Origin: an uncultured Ruminococcus sp.
GTDB lineage: Bacteria; Bacillota; Clostridia; Oscillospirales; Ruminococcaceae
Direction: 5' to 3'
Length of the DNA stretch: 37,998 bases
Assembly (NCBI RefSeq): GCF_946415235.1
Contig: NZ_CAMKRR010000022.1
Span: 1 to 37,998 of the forward strand
Made by a program: the position numbers and the translations under genes. This document shows, piece by piece, positions 16,295 through 23,915 of the stretch (position 1 is its first letter; each line of letters starts with the position of its first letter). The notes beneath the pieces are model-generated. The model saw only the letters and a program-made list of their open reading frames with translations, was not told the origin of the DNA and ran no database searches.

Positions 16295-16573
16295 ATGCAG
16301 GAAAAGCCAATAAAGCAGAATCACAATCTGATACTTGAAAACAGGAAAAGCCTTAGCATATCGGGGATAACCGATGTGGACAGCTTTGACGAAAAGGAGA
16401 TAAGCCTTTACACTCAGCTGGGAGAGCTCAAAATACAGGGGCGTGAGCTCCACATAGACGCCATGAGCGTCGAGACGGGAGATATGACCATAACAGGCGA
16501 TATATGGGCGCTCATATACGGCGACAGGGACAAGAAAGGTCCTATATCCGCACTTGGAAGGCTGTTCAGATGA
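16295..16573 (+). CDS. yabP: Sporulation protein YabP
   Basis: 92 residues, the family length (about 100). The YabP/YqfC-type beta-rich fold is visible in NHNLILENRKSLSISGITDVDSFDEKEI and TQLGELKIQGRELHIDAMSVE. I chose the ATG at 16295, with GGGAGG 7-8 bases upstream; the in-frame extension to 16223 runs into the preceding terminator and promoter. Its stop overlaps the yabQ start (ATGA). YabP is needed for spore formation in Bacillus and is made in the mother cell; no enzymatic role is known. Context (yabQ, divIC-like, S1 protein) supports the call. Confidence 0.9.
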   Translation: MQEKPIKQNHNLILENRKSLSISGITDVDSFDEKEISLYTQLGELKIQGRELHIDAMSVETGDMTITGDIWALIYGDRDKKGPISALGRLFR

Positions 16574-17130
16574 GGATAGTTCCCGAGACGTATTTCACCG
16601 TCAGTGAGGAGCTGAGACTTTTCGGACTTTCCTGCATCATGGGAGCTGCCGTGGGCGTCGCATTTGACGCAGTAAGGGCAGTAAGACTGATATTTCCGCA
16701 CAATAAGCTCCTTGTGGCGTTTGAGGACACAGCCTTTCTGCTGCTTTACAGTACGGCGCTGACAGCCTTTGCCGCCGCAGCAGCGAGGGGAGAGCTGAGA
16801 ATGTATTTCGTTATCGGGAACATTCTCGGCTTTCTGATCTATTTCGTCACCCTCGGAAGCATCGTAATGAAGACGCTGAGAAAGCTTTTTCTTATCGCAG
16901 GCGCCTGTCTGAAACTGATCTTTCATCCTGTTAAACTGATTTTTGCATCGTTGTATAAAAAAGTGAATGTTAAATTTGTTAGAAATCTCCAAATTAAGGT
17001 TAAACGATTTAAAAAAATAAAAATAGTATTGCTAAACTGTCCGTTGATGTTGTATAATAAAATGGAAAATAAAAAGAGAAAGAACGTGAAAAACGTTGTC
17101 AAAAAAAATGAAACACGAAAAGCAGAATAA
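16570..17130 (+). CDS. yabQ: Spore cortex biosynthesis protein YabQ
   Basis: 186 residues from the ATG at 16570, overlapping the yabP stop by the ATGA arrangement. An N-terminal SEELRLFGLSCIMGAAVGVAFDAVRAVR helix and two further hydrophobic helices (about 45-68, 72-95) match the YabQ family, a membrane protein required for spore cortex formation. The C-terminal 80 residues are strongly basic (KVKRFKKIKIV; ENKKRKNVKNVVKK) and encoded by AT-rich sequence. The end of the gene contains a vegetative promoter and overlaps the next reading frame by about 20-35 bases, so part of the basic tail may be constrained by that overlap. Confidence 0.88.
   Translation: MRIVPETYFTVSEELRLFGLSCIMGAAVGVAFDAVRAVRLIFPHNKLLVAFEDTAFLLLYSTALTAFAAAAARGELRMYFVIGNILGFLIYFVTLGSIVMKTLRKLFLIAGACLKLIFHPVKLIFASLYKKVNVKFVRNLQIKVKRFKKIKIVLLNCPLMLYNKMENKKRKNVKNVVKKNETRKAE
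17029..17058 (+). promoter_or_regulatory. Vegetative promoter inside the 3' end of yabQ
   Basis: TTGCTA (17029-17034), 18 bases, TATAAT (17053-17058), placed to transcribe the division gene independently of sporulation. Confidence 0.65.
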
Positions 17131-17410
17131 AAAAGGCCTGTTCAACAGGGGGCTCGTCAAGCTCGCTGCTGCGGCTGCCATAATCGGCTGCGGCGTCCTT
17201 ATAGCGTCCACACAGAAGGACTGCAGGGAAAAGGAAGAGCAGATGAAGCTGATACAAGCCAAAATAAATGCTTATGAGACTGAAAATGCCGAGCTGCAGC
17301 GTGTACTTGACAGTGACGATCTCAACGCTTACATGGAAAAGGTCGCACTTGAAGAGAGAGGCTATGCCTATCCTGACGAGCGCAGATTCTACGACACTAC
17401 CAGGGACTAA
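17096..17410 (+). CDS. DivIC/FtsB-like septum formation initiator
   Basis: About 104 residues: a basic cytoplasmic N-terminus, one membrane helix (about 21-40), then an extracytoplasmic coiled coil (EKEEQMKLIQAKINAYETENAELQ, written here as two heptad-rich runs) and the C-terminal YMEKVALEERGYAYPDE segment typical of DivIC/FtsB. These proteins join the FtsL-DivIB/FtsQ division complex. The start is uncertain: TTG at 17096 or ATG at 17108, both with poor ribosome binding sites (AGAAAGAA upstream). The frame overlaps yabQ, so translational coupling is possible. The order yabP-yabQ-divIC-yabR is the same as in Bacillus. Confidence 0.82.
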   Translation: MSKKMKHEKQNKKGLFNRGLVKLAAAAAIIGCGVLIASTQKDCREKEEQMKLIQAKINAYETENAELQRVLDSDDLNAYMEKVALEERGYAYPDERRFYDTTRD

Positions 17411-17455
17411 TCGGGTCTGCGGAGACGGATCCATAAAAAGGAGTTATAAATAAAT

Positions 17456-17986
17456 ATGCAGCTGGAAATTGGTAAGATCTATAACGGCAAGGTCAAGGGA
17501 ATAACACAGTACGGAGCTTTTGTCGATATCGAAGGCGGCGGTACGGGAATGGTCCATATTTCCGAGATCGCAAATACATATGTCAGCGACATCCATGAGC
17601 ACCTCTCGGAGGATCAGGAAGTCAAGGTAAAGGTAATAGGCATCAATGAAGCGGGAAAGGTGAGCCTTTCCATAAAGAAGGCTGCCGAGAACGGAGACGC
17701 TCAGCCTCGTCAGAAGCGCTTTGACAAGGGTCAGGGCAAGTTCGACAGGAACGGCGAAAGAAGCTTCGATAAGGGCGACAAGGGCGATCACGGCTTTGAC
17801 AAGGGCGAAAGGAACAATGAACGCCAGCAGAGAAGCAAGCCTGTGGTATGGGAGCCCAAGAAGCCTATCCCTCAGTCGGAAATGACCTTCGAGGATATGA
17901 TGTCACGCTTCAAGCAGACCAGCGAGGAGCGTATGTGCGACCTCAAGCGCAGTACCGACAGAAAAAACGGAACAAGAAGAAAATAA
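17456..17986 (+). CDS. S1-domain RNA-binding protein (YabR-like)
   Basis: 176 residues. The S1 fold (about 1-75) is clear: IGKIYNGKVKGITQYGAFVDI, GMVHISEIA and VKVKVIGINEAGKVSLSIK. A Lys/Asp/Gly-rich disordered linker with repeated FDKG units (about 90-130) and a short helical C-terminus follow. YabR-type S1 proteins bind RNA or the ribosome in the cytoplasm, and the family follows divIC in many Firmicutes. AAAGGAG lies upstream. A terminator at 17991 closes the unit. Confidence 0.9.
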   Translation: MQLEIGKIYNGKVKGITQYGAFVDIEGGGTGMVHISEIANTYVSDIHEHLSEDQEVKVKVIGINEAGKVSLSIKKAAENGDAQPRQKRFDKGQGKFDRNGERSFDKGDKGDHGFDKGERNNERQQRSKPVVWEPKKPIPQSEMTFEDMMSRFKQTSEERMCDLKRSTDRKNGTRRK

Positions 17987-17990
17987 GACA

Positions 17991-18017
17991 GAGCCGTCCG
18001 ACGGACGGCTCTTTTTT
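17991..18017 (+). terminator. Terminator of the yabP-yabR region
   Basis: GAGCCGTCCG/CGGACGGCTC stem with a one-base centre in its fully drawn form (in practice a 3-5 base loop), followed by six T's. Confidence 0.88.
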
Positions 18018-18047
18018 ACTGCTGAAAATTCGAGAAATATATTTACA

Positions 18048-18075
18048 TTGCAGCCGAAAAGTGGTATACTATACT
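18048..18075 (+). promoter_or_regulatory. Candidate promoter of the membrane protein-yifB-rodA unit
   Basis: TTGCAG (18048-18053), 16 bases, TATACT (18070-18075). A second AT-rich -10-like TATAAT lies just downstream at about 18077-18082. Confidence 0.55.
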
Positions 18076-18146
18076 GTATAATGATAAGCTTAAGGTGTGA
18101 GATATGTGCGCTGAAAGCTGTCAACGATCAATGGAGATACTGTATT

Positions 18147-18974
18147 ATGAAAGATAAAAATCCGCTCCTTGAGGAGAAGCCCAATCACGCACATTATCCT
18201 GCGTGTTTAGGGCGCCTTGAGGCGATAAGCAAGCAGGGATCGGCACTGTTTATTTTTTCTCTGGTGTCGGGGCTGCTTCTTTCGGTCATTTCCCTGACGG
18301 GATACCCGCTTCAGGTCATAGGCTGGCTGCCCGTGCTTGTCGGCGGCAGTACTTCGGAACTCAGCTCGGGTATGTGCGTTTTACAGATGCTTATTTGCTG
18401 GGGACTTATACTGCTCGGACTTTTCGGCTGCAGCAGGTATAAGATATGCCACTATATACTGTTTCTGATATATCTGCTCATGTTCATCGTGCCCATATTC
18501 CATATGTTCACGCTTCTGGATGCTTTTACGTTCATAGCAGGCGGACTGGGAGTCATCTTCGGCTACAGAGCTCCAAATAATTATTATGATTATCAGCAGC
18601 TGAGTGAGACTGAGGGTTTTCCGCTTTTCAGCATCATACTTACCGAGCATGAGGAGAAGAAAAGGTTTTCAAGGAGCTGCAGTGACTCGTATGGCAATTC
18701 CGCAAAACAGGGTCAGCAGGCAAATGCACAGGCTCCCGCAGGAATACCCGCAAATGCGCCTGTGAACACGCCTGTAAGCGCTCCTGTCAGTGCGTCGCTC
18801 CCTGCGGCTCCCGTAAGCAGGGAGGCAGCAAAGAACGACCCGACAGAAGGCATAGTCGGTATGCCCGAGCTGGAGATAAACAAAAATACGGAGCTTAAGG
18901 CTGCTCCTGACAGATTCAGACCGAAATCGGGAAAGGCCGGACGTATTTCGGACAGCGGTCTGAAATTCAGATAA
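18147..18974 (+). CDS. Membrane protein with Ala/Pro-rich linker, unknown function
   Basis: 275 residues from the ATG at 18147 (GGAG about 10 bases upstream); the longer frame back to 18048 covers the promoter. It has four hydrophobic segments in the first 150 residues, with a cysteine-containing third helix (MLICWGLILLGLFGC), then a soluble stretch, a low-complexity linker of repeated Ala-Pro-Val (NAPVNTPVSAPVSASLPAAP) and a basic tail. I recognise no family. It is 12 bases upstream of yifB and probably cotranscribed, but nothing in it points to a DNA-uptake role. Confidence 0.72.
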   Translation: MKDKNPLLEEKPNHAHYPACLGRLEAISKQGSALFIFSLVSGLLLSVISLTGYPLQVIGWLPVLVGGSTSELSSGMCVLQMLICWGLILLGLFGCSRYKICHYILFLIYLLMFIVPIFHMFTLLDAFTFIAGGLGVIFGYRAPNNYYDYQQLSETEGFPLFSIILTEHEEKKRFSRSCSDSYGNSAKQGQQANAQAPAGIPANAPVNTPVSAPVSASLPAAPVSREAAKNDPTEGIVGMPELEINKNTELKAAPDRFRPKSGKAGRISDSGLKFR

Positions 18975-18986
18975 GGGGGATATATT

Positions 18987-20513
18987 ATGTTTGCAAAGGT
19001 GTCAAGTCTCGGACTTTTCGGACTGAATGCGTTCCCTGTGGACGTAGAGATAGACATAAGCCGCGGCAATCCGCAGTTTGAAGTTGTCGGGCTCCCCGAT
19101 ACCGTTGTAAAGGAGAGCCGTGAGCGTATCCGCGCCGCACTCCGCTCGTGCAGCATCAGCTTCCCCGTTGCCAGCGTCATGATAAATCTTGCTCCCGCAG
19201 ATACGAAAAAGAGCGGTTCTGTGCATGATATGGCAATATTCATGGCTATCCTGCGCGGCATGAGAATGATAGACGATGTTCTTGAGGGCTGCGCGTTCAT
19301 AGGCGAGATATCCCTTAACGGTGATATAAGGCGCATCAACGGAGTTCTTCCCATGGTCATGCTTGCCCGTGAGATCGGCATAAAGTCGGTTTTCGTGCCG
19401 GCGGATAACTCAAAGGAAGCCTCTGTTATCGACGGAGTTGATATATATGCGGTGCATAACGCAGAGGAGCTCATAAGGCATTTCCGAAATGAAGAAAAGC
19501 TTTCCCCCTGCGAGCATTATGTCCCTCCTGAGGCTGCATATAACGAAACTCTTGACTTTTCTGACGTAAGAGGACAGCAGTCTGCGAAAAAGGCTCTGGA
19601 AATAGCTGCGGCAGGCGGTCATAACGCTCTGCTCATAGGCTCGCCCGGAAGCGGAAAGAGTATGCTCGCAAAGCGTATGCCGTCCATACTTCCGCCCCTT
19701 ACCTTCGAGGAAGCTCTCGAGACCACAAAAATCCATTCCATTTCGGGATTACTCAACTCCGAAATGCCCATAATAACAAAAAGGCCGTTCCGTGCTCCTC
19801 ATCATACCATATCATCGGCAGGACTTGCAGGCGGCGGAACAGTCCCGCATCCGGGAGAGGTGTCCCTTGCTCATAACGGACTGCTGTTTCTGGACGAGCT
19901 TGCGGAATTTGACCGCAAGACGCTGGAGATACTCCGTCAGCCCCTTGAGGACAGAAAGGTGACTATCGCCCGTGCTTCGGGAACAGTCACATATCCGTGC
20001 ACTATCATGCTCATAGGCGCTATGAACCCATGTCCCTGCGGATATTACGGACATCCCAAGCGCAAGTGCATATGCCCGAAGAATAAGGTCACAGGATATC
20101 TTTCCAAGATATCGGGACCTTTGCTGGACAGGTTTGATCTGCATATCGAAGTAGCTCCCGTTGAGTTCGGCGACCTTTCGTCAAAGGCTAAGGAGGAGAG
20201 CTCGGCAGAGATAAGAAAGCGCGTGGTTTCGGCAAGAGCCATACAGGAAGAGCGTTTCAGAGGAACGGGCATCACCTGCAATGCACTTATCACTCCCGAT
20301 AAATTACAGGAATTCTGTCCCATGGACGATGCGGCGGAGCTCCTCATGAAGAGCGTGTTTGACAGGCTCGGACTGAGTGCAAGAGCATATGACCGCATAT
20401 TGAAGGTCGCAAGGACCATTGCTGACATAAACGGCTCCGAGGTAATACAGAAAGCCCATGTTGCCGCAGCTGCACAGTTCAGGAGCCTTGACCGCAAGTA
20501 CTGGTCCGAATAG
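18987..20513 (+). CDS. YifB/ComM-family Mg-chelatase-like AAA+ ATPase
   Basis: 508 residues, normal for the family. The N-terminal Lon-S5-like ChlI domain (about 20-160; GLPDTVVKESRERIRAAL, LAPADTKKSGSVHDM) is followed by the AAA+ module with Walker A GSPGSGKS (218-225), the Walker B region LFLDELAEF (300-308) and a Cys cluster CPCGYYG...CIC (349-363). The C-terminal Mg-chelatase subdomain ends LARTIADINGS-type (KVARTIADINGSEVI). ComM homologues are hexameric helicases that assist branch migration of recombining DNA in natural transformation; the clostridial role is less certain. GGGGG lies 9 bases before the start. Confidence 0.94.
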   Translation: MFAKVSSLGLFGLNAFPVDVEIDISRGNPQFEVVGLPDTVVKESRERIRAALRSCSISFPVASVMINLAPADTKKSGSVHDMAIFMAILRGMRMIDDVLEGCAFIGEISLNGDIRRINGVLPMVMLAREIGIKSVFVPADNSKEASVIDGVDIYAVHNAEELIRHFRNEEKLSPCEHYVPPEAAYNETLDFSDVRGQQSAKKALEIAAAGGHNALLIGSPGSGKSMLAKRMPSILPPLTFEEALETTKIHSISGLLNSEMPIITKRPFRAPHHTISSAGLAGGGTVPHPGEVSLAHNGLLFLDELAEFDRKTLEILRQPLEDRKVTIARASGTVTYPCTIMLIGAMNPCPCGYYGHPKRKCICPKNKVTGYLSKISGPLLDRFDLHIEVAPVEFGDLSSKAKEESSAEIRKRVVSARAIQEERFRGTGITCNALITPDKLQEFCPMDDAAELLMKSVFDRLGLSARAYDRILKVARTIADINGSEVIQKAHVAAAAQFRSLDRKYWSE

Positions 20514-20562
20514 CAGTCAGACTCTGAAAAATGATAAAAAGAAAGAGATAAAAGGAGAAACA

Positions 20563-21720
20563 ATGAGATCAGCATTCAAAAAATTACCGTCGGACAAGCA
20601 CAGCATCGACGGCGGACTGCTTTTTGCAGTTACGCTTTGCGCTGCCATAAGTACCCTGCTGATATACTCCATAACCTACAATAAGGTACTGGAGACTGTA
20701 GGCTCAAGCTACTGGAAAACGCAGGCATTTTCCATGGCCGCGGGAGTTGTGGCGGCGGTCATAATATCATTCATAGATTACCGCAAGCTCGTAAAGCTCT
20801 GGGTAGTATTCGTACCTGTCGCACTGGCGCTCACCGCCCTTACGTTCACGGGTCTCGGCTACAGGCGAGAGGGCGCTGACGACCAGGCGTGGCTGAATCT
20901 CGGATTTATACAGTTCCAGCCCTCAGAGGTGCTTAAGCTTGCGTTCATACTGACCTTTGCTCACCACCTTTCCCGTGACGAGGAAGAAATGAACAAACCG
21001 CTTCATATGCTTTTCATAGTCATACACGGCATGATCCCCCTTGGAATAGTCGCTTTGCAGGGCGACTACGGAACAGCTATCGTATTTGCGGGAATATTTG
21101 CATTTATGATATGCTCCGCGAAAATATCATGGAAATACCTTATTGCAGCGCCATTCTTTGTTGCAGCTGGACTTATATGTATGTGGTTCTTTGCACTGAG
21201 CGAGTTCCACAAGAAGCGTATCCTCATACTTTTCCACCCGGGAACAGATCCCGAGTATATCGAGTATCAGCAGGACCTCGGACTTGCGGCACTCAAATCG
21301 GGAGGAGTTTTCGGAAAGGGACTTTTCGGCAAGCCCGATGACTATATAACCGTTCCCGAGATACACAATGACTTCATTTTTACCTATGCAGGTCAGGTAT
21401 TCGGTTTTATAGGAACTCTCGGCATAATAATCGTCCTTGCTTATATATGCCTTAAGATATTCGGCGACAGCCGCCTTTGCCGGGATCATCTCGGTAAGTT
21501 CATATGCATGGGCGCTTTCGGACTTGTTTTCACACACTGCCTGATGAATATCGGCATGGTGCTCAAGGTCGCTCCCGTTATCGGCGTACCTCTGCCCTTC
21601 CTCAGCGCAGGCGGCACTGCCATGATAAGTATGTATGCCATGATAGGACTTGTCCTCAGCACCTACAGTCACAGAGCCGTAAACTATAATGTTTTCTATG
21701 ACGAAGAGAACGACGACTGA
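20563..21720 (+). CDS. rodA: FtsW/RodA/SpoVE-family peptidoglycan glycosyltransferase
   Basis: 385 residues from the ATG at 20563 (AAAGGAG 6-7 bases upstream); the frame back to 20458 overlaps yifB and lacks homology. About ten membrane helices. Family signatures are FQPSEVLKLAFILTFAHHL, GDYGTAIVFAG, HNDFIFTYAGQVFGFIGT and the C-terminal VPLPFLSAGGTAMISMYAMIGL. SEDS proteins polymerise lipid II with a partner class B PBP. The length (385) and the KHSIDGGLL start favour RodA (elongation) over FtsW, but no PBP or mre gene is adjacent, so the symbol is provisional. It is 49 bases after yifB and followed by a strong terminator. Confidence 0.85.
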   Translation: MRSAFKKLPSDKHSIDGGLLFAVTLCAAISTLLIYSITYNKVLETVGSSYWKTQAFSMAAGVVAAVIISFIDYRKLVKLWVVFVPVALALTALTFTGLGYRREGADDQAWLNLGFIQFQPSEVLKLAFILTFAHHLSRDEEEMNKPLHMLFIVIHGMIPLGIVALQGDYGTAIVFAGIFAFMICSAKISWKYLIAAPFFVAAGLICMWFFALSEFHKKRILILFHPGTDPEYIEYQQDLGLAALKSGGVFGKGLFGKPDDYITVPEIHNDFIFTYAGQVFGFIGTLGIIIVLAYICLKIFGDSRLCRDHLGKFICMGAFGLVFTHCLMNIGMVLKVAPVIGVPLPFLSAGGTAMISMYAMIGLVLSTYSHRAVNYNVFYDEENDD

Positions 21721-21727
21721 GTATTTT

Positions 21728-21754
21728 GCTCCTGCTTTTGCGGGAGCTTTTTTA
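21728..21754 (+). terminator. Terminator after the FtsW/RodA gene
   Basis: GCTCCTGC-TTTT-GCGGGAGC stem followed by seven T's. Confidence 0.88.
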
Positions 21755-21786
21755 TTGATCAGATATGTTTTTTTATTATTTTTAGG

Positions 21787-21815
21787 TTGACAAATCTGTG
21801 TATTAGGAGTAAAAT
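21787..21815 (+). promoter_or_regulatory. Promoter of the dockerin-radical SAM operon
   Basis: TTGACA (21787-21792), 17 bases, TAAAAT (21810-21815), leaving an untranslated leader of about 100 bases in which I see no strong fold. Confidence 0.75.
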
Positions 21816-21922
21816 ATAATTAACCGAAATTAGAAAATGTGCATAGATGAAATATGTTTGTCTATGTTAAAAACAGATAAGGTGATTAAAAGTACCGATC
21901 TTTATGAGAGGAGAGTTTAGAA

Positions 21923-22759
21923 ATGAAAAAAAGTATATTTACCGTTATGACAGCTGCAATGTTTGCGGCAGCAAATCTTTCGGCGATCCCATCCGACGCT
22001 GCTGATAACGGCGGAAGCAGAATGAATGTCGATCCTGTTGAAACTGTCACACTTTCCGACCGCGACTGGAACAGAGAACAGCTGAAAGAGGGAGAAAATG
22101 ACGGTCAGGAGGTCAGCACCACAACGACTTCACCTGTTACCACCACAGAGATGACAACGCTTACCAATACTACGACACAGACACTTTACGGTCCTCCGTG
22201 GATGCTCAGAACAACTACCACGACCACAATGCCTGTTCTGCTTTACGGTCCGCCTCCGACGACCACAACTCTTGACAGAGACCTTGAAGAGAATCTGGAA
22301 AAAATGAGGGGCGATGTAAACGGTGATGAGGTCATAGATACCTTTGACGCTATCGCGCTCAGAAGAGCTATTCTCTTTGATGAGTATAAGGATCAGAGAG
22401 CAAAGCTCCTCAGTGATATCAATTCCGACGGAAAGATCGACGTTACCGACCTTGTGCTCCTCCAGAGGTTCCTTCTCGGAGCTATCAAGGACTTCAGAGA
22501 CAATAACAGCACTTCAATGAGCGACAAGACTACCACGAAGGAAAAGCTCAGAACTACAACCACAACTACAACAACCAAAACTTCCGACGCGATCTTTACT
22601 ACGTCATATGATCCGAGGGGAGATATCGTAGTCACACTTTACGGCATCAAGCCGTCCATTGACAGGATCCGTGATTTTACAGATAACTCGTTCAAGGATA
22701 TACTTGATATTGTCGAAGCTGCAGAAACTGAAGAGACCGAGCAGCAAGAGGACAAGTAA
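21923..22759 (+). CDS. Secreted dockerin protein with Thr-rich linkers and LYG motifs; candidate substrate of the adjacent radical SAM enzyme
   Basis: 278 residues, no cysteine. A Sec signal peptide occupies about 1-27. A Thr-rich linker (65-117) holds TLYGPP (87-92) and LLYGPPP (106-112). A complete type I dockerin follows at about 130-190, with calcium loops D131-N133-D135-D142 and D165-N167-D169-D176. A second Thr run (203-221) leads to a C-terminal segment with TLYGIKP (238-244) and an acidic tail. Dockerins attach proteins to cohesins on cellulosomal scaffoldins, so this should be a cell-surface or cellulosome component; no catalytic or carbohydrate-binding domain is present. AGGAGAG lies before the ATG. 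The next gene begins one base after its stop, implying coupled expression. That the LYG motifs are modified by that enzyme is inference. Confidence 0.9.
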   Translation: MKKSIFTVMTAAMFAAANLSAIPSDAADNGGSRMNVDPVETVTLSDRDWNREQLKEGENDGQEVSTTTTSPVTTTEMTTLTNTTTQTLYGPPWMLRTTTTTTMPVLLYGPPPTTTTLDRDLEENLEKMRGDVNGDEVIDTFDAIALRRAILFDEYKDQRAKLLSDINSDGKIDVTDLVLLQRFLLGAIKDFRDNNSTSMSDKTTTKEKLRTTTTTTTTKTSDAIFTTSYDPRGDIVVTLYGIKPSIDRIRDFTDNSFKDILDIVEAAETEETEQQEDK

Positions 22760-22760
22760 T

Positions 22761-23834
22761 ATGCTCGATGTCAATATGAAACGCGCTCATCTTGAACAGA
22801 TGAGAGACTATCGCCAAACACTTATGAAAAAGCCCGAGCTCCGCAATCTCTTCCTTGAGCTTACGCTTCGCTGCAACGAAAGGTGTCTCCACTGCGGGAG
22901 CCAGTGCGGCGACGTTACTTCCGAGGAGATATCCGTTGAGCAGTACCGACAGTTCCTCAAACAGCTTAAAGAGGATATGTCCGAAAAGGGAAAAATGCTC
23001 GACATTACAGGCGGAGAGCCGCTTCTGAGGAAGGATTTCTTCGATATCCTCGGAGCTGCACATGAGCTTGGATTTGAGTGGGGCATGACCTCAAACGGTA
23101 CGCTTATCGACGATCATGTTGCGAGAGAGCTTAAGAGAACGGGCATGAAGACCATATCCGTAAGCATTGACGGACTTGAGAATACTCACGACGAATTCAG
23201 AAGGACTCCAGGGGGCTATAAGAAGGCTATGGAGGGTATCGAAAATCTGCTGCGTGTTGGCGGATTTGAGCATATACAGGTCACAACGGTGGTAACTCAC
23301 AAGAGCATCACAGAGCTTGACGAGCTGTACAGGATATTCAACGATATCGACATAGACTCATGGCGAGTTGTAAATATGGAGCCTATGGGACGTGCAAAGA
23401 CCCACCCCGAGCTGCTCCTCACGGATGACGATTACAGAACGCTTATGGAGTTCATCAGGAATAAGAGGATAGCAGGTGAACCTGTATCCTACGGATGCAG
23501 CCACTACCTCGGCATGGAGTACGAGCGCGAGGTGCGTGACTGGTACTTCCTCTGCACAGCAGGCATTTATACGGCAAGTATCAGCGCAAACGGCGATATA
23601 GCAGCCTGTCTTGACATAGAGCGCCGTCCCGAGTTCGTGCAGGGAAATATCCTCCGCGACCGTTTCAGTGAGGTGTGGGAAAACAAATTCGAGGTGTTCC
23701 GCCGCGACCTTGCGGACGATAATCCCACCTGTGCAAAGTGCGATCAGAAGGAGTTCTGTCACGGTGACTCCTATCACAGCTGGGACTTTGACAATAACAA
23801 GCCGCAGCTTTGCTTCAAGGATATACTTTTCTGA
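22761..23834 (+). CDS. Radical SAM/SPASM-domain protein, putative peptide modifier
   Basis: 357 residues from the ATG at 22761, with AGAGG about 10 bases upstream inside the dockerin gene; the longer frame to 22659 overlaps it. The radical SAM core has the CxxxCxxC cluster Cys38-Cys42-Cys45 (plus Cys49) and GGEP at 84-87. The C-terminal SPASM region has Cys265-x12-Gly-x4-Cys283, then Cys324-x2-Cys327-x5-Cys333, and Cys351. The usual fourth Cys of that group is Ser337. SPASM proteins modify ribosomal peptides or activate enzymes (anSME, PqqE, sactionine and cyclophane synthases) in the cytoplasm. No sulfatase, maturation partner or transporter is adjacent; the only neighbour in the operon is the dockerin protein. 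The enzyme class is secure, the substrate inferred. Confidence 0.9.
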   Translation: MLDVNMKRAHLEQMRDYRQTLMKKPELRNLFLELTLRCNERCLHCGSQCGDVTSEEISVEQYRQFLKQLKEDMSEKGKMLDITGGEPLLRKDFFDILGAAHELGFEWGMTSNGTLIDDHVARELKRTGMKTISVSIDGLENTHDEFRRTPGGYKKAMEGIENLLRVGGFEHIQVTTVVTHKSITELDELYRIFNDIDIDSWRVVNMEPMGRAKTHPELLLTDDDYRTLMEFIRNKRIAGEPVSYGCSHYLGMEYEREVRDWYFLCTAGIYTASISANGDIAACLDIERRPEFVQGNILRDRFSEVWENKFEVFRRDLADDNPTCAKCDQKEFCHGDSYHSWDFDNNKPQLCFKDILF

Positions 23835-23853
23835 TATACGCAATACAATTATC

Positions 23854-23884
23854 AAGCCCCGAGGCTCTGCCTCGGGGCTTTTTG
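23854..23884 (+). terminator. Terminator of the dockerin-radical SAM operon
   Basis: AAGCCCCGAG/CTCGGGGCTT stem with a short loop and T's. Confidence 0.88.
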
Positions 23885-23915
23885 CTGTATATGGTTTTTG
23901 AAGGTTGTTAGCCAA

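Noticed and set aside
22121..22585. Thr-codon ACC/ACA runs as a microsatellite or phase-variable tract
   Set aside because: The runs use mixed Thr codons and stay in frame; they are ordinary dockerin-protein linkers.
22761..23834. Reading the radical SAM gene as an anaerobic sulfatase maturase (anSME)
   Set aside because: No sulfatase nearby, a shorter protein, an incomplete middle SPASM Cys group and tight coupling to a dockerin protein argue against it, although the core fold is shared.
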